Shown here in pieces: positions 23,401 to 35,840 of a stretch of DNA of 64,000 bases. The notes beneath the pieces are model-generated. The model saw nothing but the letters and a program-made list of their open reading frames with translations, searched no databases and was not told the DNA's origin. Position numbers and translations under genes: made by a program. The stretch is from Apiosordaria backusii. Taxonomy: Eukaryota; Ascomycota; Sordariomycetes; Sordariales; Lasiosphaeriaceae. The stretch is taken from contig JAUKTV010000023.1 in NCBI GenBank assembly GCA_030549205.1, positions 248,001 to 312,000 on the forward strand. Direction: 5' to 3'. How positions within the stretch are numbered: the stretch's first letter is position 1; each line of letters opens with the position of its first letter.

Positions 23401-26400
23401 TAACAAAGAACACGTCTCCGTTTCATTCCCGGCAGTGCATTCCGTCAGTAACCAAGCCTTGCACCCAAAAAAGACAGCAATCGCGGTGGGGGAGCCTTGG
23501 GAGGAGGTAATCAAGTCGCAATGTTCCTCCGTACCTTACCTACCTAGACCGACCACTTCATGGCGAAAACAAGGTTCAGCCGATAGACTTTGGACCACCT
23601 AACCGTAGGACGCACTTGACTCATAATAGCCACTGTAAAAATTCGGTAGCTCGGCCCGGAGGCGCCGCTAGATTATCACAAGCTTTCGTCAACTGGCAAT
23701 CTGATCTACGATTACCGTCATCCGTGGCGTTGTATGGCCCAAGGTACAGTACTACACGGGAAAAAAAAAGTCTATATCTGGGAAACTATGAAGTTTCAAA
23801 CCGTAGGTAGACAGCCACACACTCACACTTTCACCAAAAGACAGTGCCAATAACACTGTCCTGGTTACGCCCTAATCTTGTCCCAGGCCATCGGTGCTCG
23901 TATCTGGCAGCTGGGGACAGACAGCGACATCATCTTGATATCATATCTCCCCCGCGCCCCGAGCATCCCCTCAAATTTCCTGACGTTTAAATCCCGCACT
24001 CCTTTTTCCCACATATTTCACACCAGCAAAACGATAAGCAGATAACATTGGCTGTGATCGCCACTATCACATGGGCATATTTCGCACTTTTTTGCTCATC
24101 GGCATCGTGCACCAATTAGAGTGTTGACAGCTCAGCCGCTGCAGCCATAGGTTGATCCCAGACTTGAACCGATGACTTGCCGGCCGTGAAGGAGGTGCTG
24201 TGATTGATGGAATCATTTGTTTTACAGTGAGCGTGTTCAGGAACTCTAGATCTCTAGTGGCCTGTTCGGAGCAAAACGTGACCAATACGATATGCAAGGT
24301 GCCCCATTTCGCAGAGGGAAGTGTTTATCTCCGGCTGGGTGTGGTCCACCGTCCTCATGCAGGTGGGCGTATTTGGAGGCGTTATCATGGCATCCATGGC
24401 GTCGTCGCCGACAATTTCCCTCCCTCTTTTGGGCACACCGCAAACCGATGAGGGTTGCCAGTGGAATGCTGGGAAAGGGAAGGTGATGATGCCTGGTCCC
24501 AAGGATGCGGGCCAGACCATGGGTTTGACCATGGGAACTTTCTTCTCTCGTGGGAGGAAGGAGGACTTGACAGGGACAGGCATGAGGCCATAGTCGGGAC
24601 GCGCTAGGCCGGACTAGGGCAACGTTGGGAAGTTCCGTTGGCGTCTTGCTTTTTCGACTCGTCCGGAGTGTCCGCCGGCGGCCGCCGAGAGGGGCCGAGA
24701 CCCGGGGGCGATTCACCTTCGGAGGAAGGCGATTTACGGACAACTTCGAGTTTGGTGTTCGTTGAGTCGCATGGTGATGATATCCTCGTGATGGATATCA
24801 AAATAGGAAAATGCTATCAACACATCGTGATTTCGGGATTCGGATACACGGTAACATTCTCGCTGCCCGTCTGTCGTAGTAAGCCCGGCCCAAAATCTCT
24901 GCTAGCGTCACTGCGTAATGCCCCAAATTTGTCCCTAGCGGTTTTTTGTAATCGTGTCATCTTCCCTAGCCAAGAGCTTGGTCATCCACCAACCACCCTG
25001 CCCTACCCAGACTGGCGGCGCTGAAAAAGGCGAGAGCTGGGAAACGTTGAGACCCTACCTAACTGGATTTGGGGCCCGCGGAGTCAAAGCATTGGTCTTG
25101 GTATTCGATAGATTCTTCAGCTGGTTGTTTGGGTTCATGATCGTGTCAATAGCACAAAGTGCGTGCGCGTACATAGGTAACTACTCTACGAAAGATTGCT
25201 GTCTGGGCAAGGTTACCATGTGGCAATTCCCAAGCAAAATCCGTATAGTTACGTTGCAGAGCTAACCCAGTTGCCGAGAACCGAATACTAGCAAGTGGGC
25301 TTGCTTGGCGATATTTTAAAATCATGAAGTGCTATTTTCTTGGGGACCCTTGGTGGTGGGAGTCGCAACAAGCCAGCCGAGTAGCCGGGGTCCGAAGAGG
25401 AACATGGACGGGGCATCGCGATCCTTCCCTTTGCGGAAATTAACACATGCAACCTTGACGGTGAGCAACGGTGACGAACAACCTGGATTTTCATGATGGT
25501 AGCATGCACACATGTCGCTACGTTCTTGTAGTTCCATGTCGGTGTTATTCCCGATCTGAGTTGGGTGATGGGAATAGCGTCATCAACCTGAATACGGGAT
25601 ATCATGATTCATGCGTGGATGTTAGCAATTAACGGATTATTCACATTGCTGATATGCCATCAGTCATGATCAGTCATCTCAGTTACCTCGATAAACATTG
25701 ACTGCGTGATACCGAGATTCAGACACGGACATATGAACTACCACATTGAAACCGGGCAAACATCAACAGCCTGACCTGCGTGCTGGAGAAAGAAACTAGA
25801 GTAAGCCCCCACGGGGCACACGAGAGCGGTAGGGGTCTCCTGCAAAGCGGCCACAATCATCATGTCTTTTTATGGCTGAATTGGGTATACGCATTGCCGC
25901 AATGATAATGCGATAGCAGTCTCAGTTTCTCTCGGCGCTGCTGTCGGCGTGTGGCACTGCTTCCAGGTATACATGCCGGCAGGAAGGGATTACAGATCAT
26001 CTAGTGTCACTTACGGGAGAGTTGATAGGTCGATTGGAGAGGGATTATGCGAGAGCGAGGAATCGGAGAAAGAGGGGAGAGAGAGAGAGAGAGAGAAAAG
26101 TGCGGCGCAGTCTACGTGGCCCAGTTGCAGCACCATCAACAGGATGTCAGCTTCCGGACCTAGATAGTGGAGTGTACTCCGTACGCGCTTCCTTTTGTGG
26201 ACTCTAGGGATCTTACCCTTACCCAGATGGAGAAAGGCCAGACGATGCTCGGACTTTTCTTACTCCTGCCGGAATTCTTGGTGCTTATCATCATGATTAT
26301 TTTTGTGAGGCTTGTGAGGTCTGTGATTACATTCTAGGCTGCTACGCCCGTTTCGACATTGTTTCTAGTTTCATACTAGACAACTTTCTACTCGGCTGTG

Positions 26401-28606
26401 CTTCGTCCGATGTCCCGTACTGTTCGGTCAAATCGAGTCTTGTGCACATGTAACATGCTCGCAGTGCATCTGCCGCGAGTAGTTGAGAAACAATTCCACT
26501 TTGATTGTCCTCGACAGCTCAGGTCGCACGGCACGACTGCGCCGCAATTGTCACAGATAGAGTACACGAGGGCCTCATTCGTACACGTACATGGCGTACT
26601 TACGTGCATAGTAGGTCCATAGGTCCATGTCTTCTCACGGGGTGGTTCCACGAGACATCAGAGCGTGTGTGTTGTGGAAATGCCACTGTCCACAAAGGTC
26701 CAAGAAGAACTCCGTGTAGGCCCAATGGAAACCGAGTTTGGGTCTAAGGTCAGGTCCTAGCCAAGAAAAGACGGATGGATTCGCGGACCTGTACATGCCG
26801 TGTTACCCACCCGTCCAACCAACCACCCACTTTTATCTGTAACCAGCTGCAGGAGGAATGGTCTGGTTCTTTTTTCTACACTTTAGGCGGCCTTGGTCGT
26901 AAAGCACTGCAGCGACTATTGAATGTGGACGTCGTAGGTCCGATGCATAACAGCACTGATATCGGGCACGAGGCGAAGTAGCGAATTGGATTTTGTCGAG
27001 TGGAAGGCACCAGACAAGAGGCAGACTGAAAATGCGATTACTTGGATGAGAGCCTTCGCCTCATTCAAAGTTTCTGATAGGACATGTTGTAAATATGCGA
27101 TGGGATGCAATGCAACATGACGGAAACACGATATACGCCGGATCATCGCCCCTGTCTGATTGGTGTCTCTTGTGACAGTGCTGGCAGCTCATCAGCCGCG
27201 GGCCGAGAGTACGCGCTCGATACTACACGCAATTATATTGGGGGAACACAAGGACTACATATACCCTACTACAGGACACGGGGGCTGACTGTGGTGTTAT
27301 GAAATAAATGCAGGTTTCGGTGGCTGACGGACAACCTTACATGGCAATCTGGTCAGAGTCTGACGCAGTGTCGGATGATTGATTTGGTCGTTACGTGGGG
27401 TTGATTAAGTCGAGCCAAAAGGTGCAGATATCAAGATAGAATTGTTCAGCGATTTGCAAGATAGGAGCTGAATGATGTGATTGTGAACCCTGGTATGAAT
27501 AGACGGTGTGACATGCGGATCCCATACCCGTGGCAGATGTGACAGCACTGACGGGAATACCATCCAAGTTGTCCGTCGGGGTTTTATGTTGACTCAAAAG
27601 TTCTAGGCTTCCGGGGAGTTGTCTAGGCAGCGAGGAATAGTTGACGTGGATGCAGATCCCTGCGGCATGTACGAAGTATTCCCCCACGTTGGTTGATAAC
27701 TGCCTGACAGACGTGCCCGAAAGGAGTACCAGACGATCTGGGCAATGCAACAAGGTAGAAACGACAATAGAAATCATGCTTCAGCCAGGCAAAAGCCAAT
27801 TGTTGCGAAGATCACCTGGCAGAAACCCGGTCAGTGGAGAAGAATAGGGATCGCTGCCGCGATGAGGCCTGGAAAGGATCGCAAGCAAAGTGTCGCTTCT
27901 GGGAATGCCGAAGCTGTATTCGAGTTAAATTAGTAGTACCGTATCTATGTATATGAAGCAAAGCAACTGAATAGTGAATGCGACTTAATGAATCATGGGG
28001 AGTACAAGTGGTGATCCGGCGTTAATACATTCGATAGGTCGTTTGACAGGACACAAGCCGACGACAGCGCAACGGTAATAAATCTCCTTCCTAAATCTAC
28101 TGAGATAGTTCAGGCTCCAGCCTACCAGGTATCTAAGCCGGTATCAGCATTAAGTACCTTATCTATTCTCACGTTCTTAAAGTAGTCGGTAAGACGACAA
28201 TGCGTCAGTGTTGTGGCTGCCCCTTTTACCCCTGAACGAAGGCCCATCTCACGGAAGCTAGTCCAACTTCACAAGCTCGATCTAGAACTTCGAGAACGTG
28301 AGAACAATGAAATTTGTGTCTCTTTGTCCAGGCTGTCGACATTGTTGGTTCCCGTGTTTGCGAAGATGAAGTGGGCGACCGCGTCGCGTTTCTTTGTTTG
28401 GTTCCAGTCAGAACAAACCAGAACGAGCCCGAGGAACGGGCACCTCATGTTTCCATCATGACGAGACCTCAGAAAGTAAATACTACCAGGTCATCATTTT
28501 GTGCTTGTAAATTCACTCTTGATTTCTACTGCAGTGCTGCCCCAGGCACCTCTATCCGTGATCCCAGCTCTACAAGTCGACGACAGAGCAATTGCCATTT
28601 GGCAGG
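17479..28606. other. 11 kb gene-poor stretch of normal composition
   Basis: No convincing protein gene, tRNA, rRNA or transposon was found. Frames of 60-165 residues occur on both strands (for example 24246-24743 and 24638-25024), but they overlap one another, lack domains and lack splice structure. Just upstream of the large gene (about 17545, minus strand) the string GCTAAC...CAGACTTAG resembles a branch site and acceptor. A 5'-leader intron could therefore extend that transcript to about 18.3 kb. Small repeats: three copies of a 9-mer CAGGAGCCC at 18401-18427 and a GA microsatellite at about 26078-26096. The region may carry long leaders, non-coding RNA or regulatory DNA; the sequence does not say which. 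Confidence 0.4.
26078..26096. repeat. (GA)n microsatellite
   Basis: Uninterrupted GA dinucleotide run of about nine units in otherwise unique DNA. Confidence 0.85.
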
Positions 28607-30061
28607 ATGGCCTCCAGCAAAGTGAAACCATCTCCACAAGACTCCTCGCTCGACATACCAACATGGAACATCAGCGACAATGGTAGCTCTCAAGACAGCG
28701 GCACACAGCCGATAGGGAGGTACCACTCCACCGAAGACGCCCTCAAGCACGACCTAAGCGCCCTCAAGAAAGGCGAAATATACAACTGCAATGAGTTCTA
28801 CAAGCGAGCAAAAGCCTGGTACAAGGCAGAGATAGACCGCATGCTCCATCTGCAACATCTCGAACAGGTAATCATGCCCACAGACCGCAGCGACATGTTT
28901 GTTGGTTACCTATCATTCCCATCCAAATTGCCAACCAACTGTCGCACTACAGGTAACGGGCACAATGCTAACAACCAACGTGGCACCAACAGTCCTCTAG
29001 CCCCCATCCTAACGCGGACGGAGCTACACAACCAACAGGCCCCCTGCTGTCACCCACATCATCGCCTGTAACCCAAGCTTTTCAAGAAACTGCAAGCATG
29101 AGCAAACCGGCAGCGATCAACGAAGTAAAAGCCCCAACTCGGACCCAGCCCTCGAGAGCAGCAAAGCGCAAGCTGGCCCAAACCACCACTGCCCCGATCC
29201 CCAAGCCGCCACCCGCGACCCGGAGGAAGACGGGTACCGCGGCCGTGAGTATAGGGGGGGATTATACCCTCGCGCCGTACGACTGGTAAGCGCCCGCGCG
29301 AGAGATACACCCTTATCCAGAAATTAACCCTCCCCTTTCCCCATCACAGGACCCGCTCCCTCCTCCGCCGCGACTCAAACACCGTTGCTGCCCCAAGCCC
29401 CATCACCAAGCCCGATCCCCAACCAGGCCTAGAAGTAGCCTACTTCTCTCTCCGCCTCCAACGCGCCACCGCAACCAAGATCTCCCAACTCCTCTCCTCC
29501 GGCTACCTCCAACGACGAAACGCTGGCAAGCTCCGCTGTGCTTTGAACCCTGCCGGCAGAGGCAAAAAGTACAGAGTCCCGAGGGAGAGCGACTTCCAAC
29601 CTGCTGCGGGGAAGCTACCGGGGGAGGACTGGACGTCATCATCACCGAACACTCCAACATTTGGGCAAGTTTTGGAAAGGTTTGATACTGAGGGAGATGT
29701 GAAAAAGTTGGATGATGTGAAGTATGAAGACAGCGGTAAAGGAAGAGGGAGGGGGCTAGAGGTGGACGTGGAGAGAAGTAGGACGGGAACTCCGGCTCCG
29801 GAGGCACCGATGGAGGTTAGTCCTACGCTGGGGAGGTGGCCTGTTTTTGGGAGTTGTAGGCCGCCGGGGTGGTTGCAAGACAAGGCTCGTGAACAGAAAA
29901 AGCCTGTAGAGAAGGAGTTCAAGGCTACCAAGCAAATGAGATTGATGGCGGAGAAGTTGGAAAGGGATAATCTAGTGGAGGTGGGGGGTCTCAGGTTCGC
30001 GGTTGATTTGTGCCAGTCCCAGGACGGGAGCGAGGAGGGGGCGAGGTTTGTGATGTTATAG
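28607..30061 (+). CDS. three-exon hypothetical protein, 421 aa
   Basis: Exon 1 is 28607-28867, exon 2 28993-29285, exon 3 29350-30061. Intron 1 (125 bp) has GTAATC, a GCTAAC branch and CAG; intron 2 (64 bp) has GTAAGC and CAG. The joined frame is 422 codons with no correction needed. Residues about 40-85 are charged and helical (DALKHDLSALKKGEIYNCNE, FYKRAKAWYKAEIDRMLHLQ). Exon 2 encodes a Pro/Thr/Ser-rich, Arg/Lys-rich linker. Exon 3 begins with a possible winged-helix-like segment (VAYFSLRLQRATATKISQLL, SSGYLQRRNAGKLRCALNPA), followed by an acidic/Gly linker and a helical, basic C-terminus (EFKATKQMRLMAEKLERDNL). No named family recognised. The clean splicing and intact frame argue strongly for an expressed gene. 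Confidence 0.7.
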
Positions 30062-30197
30062 TCAATCAAAGTCTTCATCACGATTAGAGCTATCGAAGAA
30101 AATATCAATATTTTGTTTCAGACTACATACCTAGCCCTCGTTTTGCTACCATCTTCCCTCACCTTACCTGATACCTATTCAAGTAATCACCCCCATT

Positions 30198-31102
30198 TCA
30201 AACCCGTCCAGCACCCAACCTCAACCCAATAGGCCCCAACCCCAAATCAATGCTAATCCCACCCCTATCCCCCGGCCTCCCCTCCCTCAAAATACTCGAA
30301 AGCCTCACCCTGCCCGAAGTATAATCACTCACAACCCTATCAATAATCCCCGTCACCCTGACCACATCCCTCCAGGTACTCCCATCCAACCCCCCCTCAA
30401 CCCTCTCATCAATCGTCTTGGCCAACTACAGTTTATCCCTCCATGTCAGCTAACAAATATCCAAACACCCCCACCCATCATCCACAAAACTTCTTCTTCT
30501 TCTTCTTCTCCCGGATCTGGAACTACTCACATCATAAACCGCATCCCCCCACCCTTCTAGCGCCCTCCCGACTTTACTCCCAACGCTCCCCGCAAACAAC
30601 CTGCCCAGCTTGCTCTCATCCCCAACCCTCTCGGCCAGTTCCTTGACTTTATCAAACAGGTCTCCGACGGCCTTGTCGATGTTTCGGGAGTCACGGCCAG
30701 AGTATTTCGGTTCGCGGCCGCGGCGGTCCTCGTCGATGATGGCGTTGCGGTCGGAGGTGGCGGTGGAGGCGAGGTCTTCCAGGCCGTCGATGACGACTTG
30801 GAAGGGGCCGCGGGCGTCGTCGCGGAAGAGGACGGCTGCGCGGGTGGAGAGGTCCTGGTGGTTTTTTAGTATTCGTGCCTTATGTAACTGGAGTAAAGGA
30901 ACAAGGGGAGTTGGTAGATACTTACGCGGGTAGCGGGGATGAGGTCGCGAGTGGAGCGCGTGAGGAGCTCGAGGTTGCGGATGACTTCGGAGGCAGGGAG
31001 GCGGGCTGCCTCCGCGGCGGCGGCTACTGCGGCGGTGTTGGCCACGGCGGCTACTGCGGCCAGGCAGGGGGTTGTGAGGGACAAGAGGGATAGGAGATGC
31101 AT
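30198..31102 (-). CDS. secreted HsbA-like / cell-wall galactomannoprotein-type protein
   Basis: Exons 31102-30926, 30854-30531 and 30425-30198 join to 242 residues in a perfect frame. Introns: 71 bp (GTAAGT...CCACCAG) and 105 bp (GTGAGT, TAGCTGACAT branch, TAG). An N-terminal signal peptide (MHLLSLLSLTTPCLAAVAAV) leads into Ala-rich and amphipathic helical sequence. That sequence has no cysteines after residue 13: ELLTRSTRDLIPATR, then a long helix-rich body with AIIDEDRRG and DKAVGDLFDKVKELAERVGD. A small, helical, cysteine-poor secreted domain of this size is typical of the HsbA (hydrophobic-surface-binding) family, whose members act at the cell surface or in secreted layers. The family assignment rests on architecture, not a signature motif. 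Intron 2 contains a (CTT)n tract on the plus strand. Confidence 0.6.
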
Positions 31103-31905
31103 CTTGGGCAATCCGCTACTGAGAGTACTTGGGTAAAGGTTGTGTAAAGGGTAAGATCCGAGAGGAGGGAAAGAGATCGACACTGGGTAGATTTATACCA
31201 TTGTGTTTGCCAGTGGGATGGGAAACTTTTGTTATGATGAGAAGGATTTGACATGATTGGAACGGAGAATAAGATGATGATGTCTCAACTTCTGTTCATC
31301 ACGGTGACAATGTGGAATTCTGCCCCTGGGTTGAACGGGCAAACACTGGAATGCGCACGGCACATGGGCGGGATGGCGGATCTAGATTCACGATCACGAC
31401 TGCGATCGACGGGAGGATAGGTCCGAGACTAGCATGGGAATAGGTTAAAAATAGATAATGATAGAGTTTGTGAAGCTGATAGAGATTTTTGCATTTCCAC
31501 TGCAGGGGAAACCATCGAGAGATACAGGATACTGACATGGAAACGATAGACCACCCCAAACTCCAGCCACTTACAATTCCTCATAGGTAGTTAACACAAT
31601 TACCTTCCTAGTCTGGTCCTAGCCATATAGATGGCTCAAATGCCTCCTAAATCACGTAATGCCCAGCTACCCACCTGCTAAACCCTGAGCCCAACCATGA
31701 TCCCTCCATGTTACCTTCCCTTGGCTCCCTCCTCATCTACCCATCCCGAATTCCATCTGACATCAAAATAAGCCCGGACCAGTCCAACACTCCGTGCAAC
31801 CGGCCGAACCTCACCGTCCTTTCCAGATCCCGCTCCGTGCTTCTTTTCACTCATAGCCTCTCAATGGCAGAAATCTAGAACCCCCACATCAAGTAATGAA
31901 CCACC
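31103..31905. other. intergenic, no gene seen
   Basis: About 800 bp: promoter of the HsbA-like gene at the left end and 3' flank of the next minus-strand gene at the right. No feature recognised. Confidence 0.35.
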
Positions 31906-32841
31906 TCAACGTCTCCCCCCAACCGTCCCCGCCTTCATACCACCCCCCGTCCCACTCCCCCCCGTCCCAACCCCAGTTCCACCCGCCCCCGTGTTGCTGT
32001 CCTTCCCATTAGGCGTCAAAAGCATAGCGACCCCCAGCGGTATCGGCAAAAAGAACGGCAGAGGGTTATACGGACTCGCCATCATTGTCACGGCGTACGT
32101 CTGGTTGATCTGGGTTTTCGTTGCTTGGTCTACCTGTTGTGTTATTGGCGGTCTGCCTCCTACACCTCCTACACCACTGTGACCGCCGCCGCCTGGGGCG
32201 GGGTGACGTCTGGTATGCTGTTGCTGGTGGTGTTGCCGGCGGGTGTGCGGAGATTGCTGATGGGATTGGGGTTGAGATTGGGATTGGGGCTGGGGTTGGT
32301 AAGTAGGTCCTGATGGGCGGCGGGTGTGAGTTGGTGCTGATGGACGGCGGGTGTGCTGTGCTGCTGAGGGGCGACGGTTGGAGGCGAATTGGCCGATTGA
32401 TTCCCCTCCTAGGGATGTGCGGCGTCTGTGGCCATGGGTTTCTGCTGTATTGGAGGGTCTGCGGTTGAGGGCTTGGGCTGTTTGTAGTGGTCGCGGAGCT
32501 GCTGAAGAGCGGAGGTCGGTTCGCTCTCTCTGGGTGGAAGAGTATGGTGTTGAGCGGGAGTCAGAAGAGGCAATTGGTGATAGCGGGGCTCTGAGATCGG
32601 CGCGCTTCGTTGTTGCTGATGAGTAGGGCGTTGACCTTGGATCTGTCCGTTCACTTGGGGCAGAAGCATATGGGGTTGACCTTGACTGCTGCTGTTCCTG
32701 GGGTGGCTGGCTCCTTGCTGGGGTGTTTGACCTTTTGATGTCCAATGGCTGAGGTGTGAGGCTGCTCCTGGGGACTTTGGGGAAGGCAGAGCTGCCTGGA
32801 CGGGGATTGGTAGAGTTTGATCTACGCGGGACAGTAGACAT
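31906..32841 (-). CDS. basic, low-complexity (disordered) protein, 311 aa
   Basis: Single exon from ATG at 32841. Composition is Ser/Arg/Pro/Gln/Thr-rich. Internal repeats include RSTPY(A/S)S (three or more copies, about residues 55-105), RRPSAPTHTRRPSGPTY-type units (about 160-185) and Gln/His-rich stretches (about 190-220). The C-terminal third contains a short hydrophobic segment (YNPLPFFLPIPLGVAMLLTP) and then a Gly/Thr-rich tail. RRxS-type sites suggest phosphorylation by basophilic kinases (inference). Function unknown. The hydrophobic segment is the only ordered-looking part. Low-complexity DNA can keep a frame open by chance, so confidence is moderate. Confidence 0.5.
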   Translation of the reverse strand: MSTVPRRSNSTNPRPGSSAFPKVPRSSLTPQPLDIKRSNTPARSQPPQEQQQSRSTPYASAPSERTDPRSTPYSSATTKRADLRAPLSPIASSDSRSTPYSSTQRERTDLRSSAAPRPLQTAQALNRRPSNTAETHGHRRRTSLGGESIGQFASNRRPSAAQHTRRPSAPTHTRRPSGPTYQPQPQSQSQPQSHQQSPHTRRQHHQQQHTRRHPAPGGGGHSGVGGVGGRPPITQQVDQATKTQINQTYAVTMMASPYNPLPFFLPIPLGVAMLLTPNGKDSNTGAGGTGVGTGGSGTGGGMKAGTVGGRR

Positions 32842-34499
32842 GTTGACAGCAATAGCAAGATTTGCTGTAAAGATAATGCTCAGTTTTTTACTTTGAGAAG
32901 GAAGCAAGAATTATTTTACATCTTACGTTCTTGAATACGTGAATAAAGCCGGAGATCCTCTCTGAGCATGACGGCAATGTTGCAGAACAAATCGTTCGAT
33001 AGGGGCTTGACGCGATTCAGGGGCAGTTTCAACACCCCTGACAGCACAGGCAAACATACGATGCGAACACTCTTGTGTCCGGCAACAACACCTCACCAAC
33101 CCAACCATCATAACTTCTGGCTATTTTCTTACCCGAGCTTGAACGAAACAACACTCCAAAGGCACCTTCCCCAGCTCCACAAGATGCACTGACATCGAGC
33201 TCACTCATCTCGTGCCGTCCAAGGATGTAGCGCGCCTTGACCACCTCGAAATCAAATGGATCTGTGACATGGGATAACATAACCCGGACACAACGCTCAG
33301 GCTTCGTGGCTTCCTGGCTTGCGTCCAATGACAACTTCTGTCGGCATGAACGGTCAACAATTAACATTCCGACCCCGATGATGCCGTTGATGACGAAAGA
33401 AAATCGGTGGCGACCGAATCGGATCGGGTGCCCCACCCCCGGCGGTTTGCGGCGGAGTGGATCCTACCACCCGAAGCACAGCGTCGTGGGGGGCCGAAAA
33501 ATGACGGTGTTCGCCGCCGTTCCCGAGCGACTGCGTGACACGCACGATACACTCGTAGCGCCGGAACTTGGCTGGTGCTGTGAACTCTTTGTAGAAACCT
33601 CTCGAAGAGACTCGATCAGCTGAATCACACAGGCACCGCCGAGACAGGCAAGCATGCCCGTATAGTCACGAGTATTGAGATGACTGGACGAAGTTCACGC
33701 ACAAATATCGCAGACAAGGATGGCGGGGCGACCAATTTGGCGGGGAATGACGCAGCTGATCGGCCCGTGGCACAGTGACCCCGCACTCCCACAGAGTTTG
33801 GCTGCGTCAAAGGGTTCACAACAGAAGCCTAGAATCTTCAATTCAGGGTCTTGCAACGGTTCGCTGTGCGTTCACCAGTCCCAGTCTTCGTTGTTCTAAG
33901 GTAACCAACCGTTTTGACAGGCAGCGTTGTTCTTCCCCAGAAACATCATGATCTATGTGCCCCGCTGTTAGTACAGCCGGCATATCTCCTAGCGATCGCT
34001 AACAATAATACGGCAACATCAACGTGAACGTTCAAAGCCAACGTTCGCCTCTACATTCCATTCGTAGCAACTTCTCTTTGCCTCATCCAATGCTCGTTCA
34101 CATCCCATCCAATAGCACTCACCGTCTCCTTGCCCATCTGACGTCTGGTGGCCTGGTCTCCAATAACCCAGGCTGCCAAGAGGTGGACCACACTGTCTTT
34201 AGCGCTCCCGAAAAGCTGCATCCAGCACAAAAGACGCATGCTGTGATCCGCAAAACCGGCACAAACCACGCATCCCGTTTTTTGCCATCCGTGCCATCCC
34301 ATCTGCCGTGTTGCCTGCTTTTCCTATCACAGTCTCAATCCGTTCAGAATCCGGTGTATAAATAGCCCTTTGATCTCCCCTTCCACATCATCTCCCATCT
34401 CCATTCCATCATCAGCTTCCAATCATTCATCAAGCTTCATTCACACTTACAAAACCCAACAACCAACTTTCACCAACAAACCACAAACCAACTATCAAA
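32842..34499. other. intergenic between divergent genes
   Basis: About 1.65 kb between the starts of the basic protein gene (minus) and the metallothionein gene (plus), so it holds two promoters. Overlapping frames around 33029-33623 on both strands have no domain and no splice sites that improve them. Confidence 0.4.
34357..34363 (+). promoter_or_regulatory. TATA box of the metallothionein gene
   Basis: TATAAAT about 140 bp before the ATG at 34500, followed by a CT/CA-rich leader (TCATCAAGCTTCATTCACAC, CACCAACAAACCAC). This is typical of highly expressed small fungal genes. Confidence 0.6.
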
Positions 34500-34642
34500 A
34501 TGGGTGGCACTTGCAACTGCTCCGGCTCTGCTTCCAGCTGCACCTGCGGCTCTGATTGTATGTCACCCCATCAACACCACCACACCACACCACCTTACAC
34601 CTGCTAACAACACCATCAGGCTCCTGCTCTGGATGCAAATAG
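34500..34642 (+). CDS. metallothionein, 26 aa
   Basis: Two exons, 34500-34557 and 34620-34642. The 62 bp intron has GTATGT, a GCTAAC branch and CAG, and the splice falls inside a Cys codon. The protein is 26 residues with seven cysteines at 5, 7, 14, 16, 20, 22 and 25. They are arranged CxC...CxC...CxCxxC and spaced by Gly, Ser and Thr; the core is SASSCTCGSDCSCSGC. This matches the Neurospora-type copper metallothionein, also about 25 residues with seven cysteines and a short intron. Such proteins bind Cu(I) or other soft metals in the cytosol and are usually induced by copper. A strong TATA box and A/C-rich leader support high expression. It is far shorter than an ordinary ORF cutoff and is easy to miss. 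Confidence 0.92.
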
Positions 34643-34771
34643 ATCATCCTTTTCTTTCAACACACAACACACATTGATACCCCGCAATCATCACTTCACT
34701 TCAAGTCTTCACAATATGACATCGCCATTGAGACATGAGAGATAGGGTCGGTCGGCTTGTTATTCAGTTCA

Positions 34772-34781
34772 GGTTAGGGTT
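34772..34781 (+). promoter_or_regulatory. telomere-like box GGTTAGGGTT
   Basis: One and a half TTAGGG units downstream of the metallothionein gene. The fungal telomere repeat is TTAGGG. Interstitial copies can bind Myb-telobox proteins in other species; here that is inference. Confidence 0.35.
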
Positions 34782-34995
34782 ATGATAGGGATACACAATC
34801 ATTGAATAATTTACCAATATGATCTATTGTCAACATCACTTTGTTTTTGAGAAGTGAATGATTTTATTTAAACGGCTCTGCCTCACCGACTTGACAATCA
34901 ATAAACTGGTCTTCAACTCACTTTACTCACATTGAAGTACTTATCCTAAGTGACAAAAAGTGTGTGTTGAGGGGGCATGTCAAAAGCCAAACGTC

Positions 34996-35006
34996 GGGTT
35001 AGGGTT
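34996..35006 (+). promoter_or_regulatory. telomere-like box GGGTTAGGGTT
   Basis: Exact 11-mer also present at 40219 and 40615, in non-repeat DNA. Function inferred only. Confidence 0.35.
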
Positions 35007-35823
35007 ATACCAGACCACATCCCGGGCATCCGCATTCCGTCACCACTCATCCGAAAAAATGCGACCCCCTCCCAGTGCTCAGCCCTTTTGATTTCAATCG
35101 TGCGACAAACTTTTGTCGTCTTTATCACCAAATCTGTCCCAAGAAGCAAAAGCCAACAACCCTTTCCACATCTCACATCCGGCCCGCCCCACTCCCGGCC
35201 CAGAACCCAACCCGACGACCGGCCGGGCACGGCCAAAACCCGGCCCCCAAACCAACAACAAACACACCCGTCCCGCCGACCCGGAGTTGGTCCTGCAATT
35301 CTCGAGCGCATCACCTCACATCAATTGTTTGCTCTATTCCTCGGGCTTTTTCCCATCTCGAAATTCTTTAATGCTCTTCGGACTCCACTTTATTCTATTT
35401 TTCTCTAACCCAAGCGCGCGACCCGATCTGATGGAGTGGACCGCTTATTGTTTTGACTGACCAGATCTACTGTACATTCCCACCCCCTTGCCCTGAACAA
35501 AAAGAAAGATGAGAGATGGTAACAACCGTATCCAAAGGCCGCTGAAACATGACAAACATAATACACGCCAGCGAGCCAAAAGTTCCCAGTTGCCCAGCCT
35601 TCTATCCACCTACGTGGTGTTGTCTATCCCAAAATCCCATCCATACCAAAGGATCATCAAACACCCTTGCCAAGTTGCCCACATCCTTCGGTGGCCAAAC
35701 CCGACAGCCCTTACCCTCACCATTCAACACCTGGCACCAAACACCAGACCAGCCGCATAATAACCCAAAACATCAAGTAGCCTTCGAGACGGACACGGGA
35801 AGGATTCTGATATACAATATGCA

Positions 35824-35840
35824 ACACACACACACACACA
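35824..35840. repeat. (CA)n microsatellite
   Basis: Alternating A/C run of about 8.5 units. Confidence 0.85.

Noticed and set aside
24160..24220. Possible tRNA (GACTTGAACCGATGACTTG string)
   Set aside because: It resembles a reversed T-arm but no cloverleaf could be completed around it.
24246..25024. Overlapping frames of 109-165 residues on both strands
   Set aside because: Mutually overlapping, no conserved motif, no splice signals that extend them.
33029..33623. Overlapping frames of 128 and 135 residues on opposite strands
   Set aside because: Neither shows protein-like motifs; they lie in a divergent promoter region.
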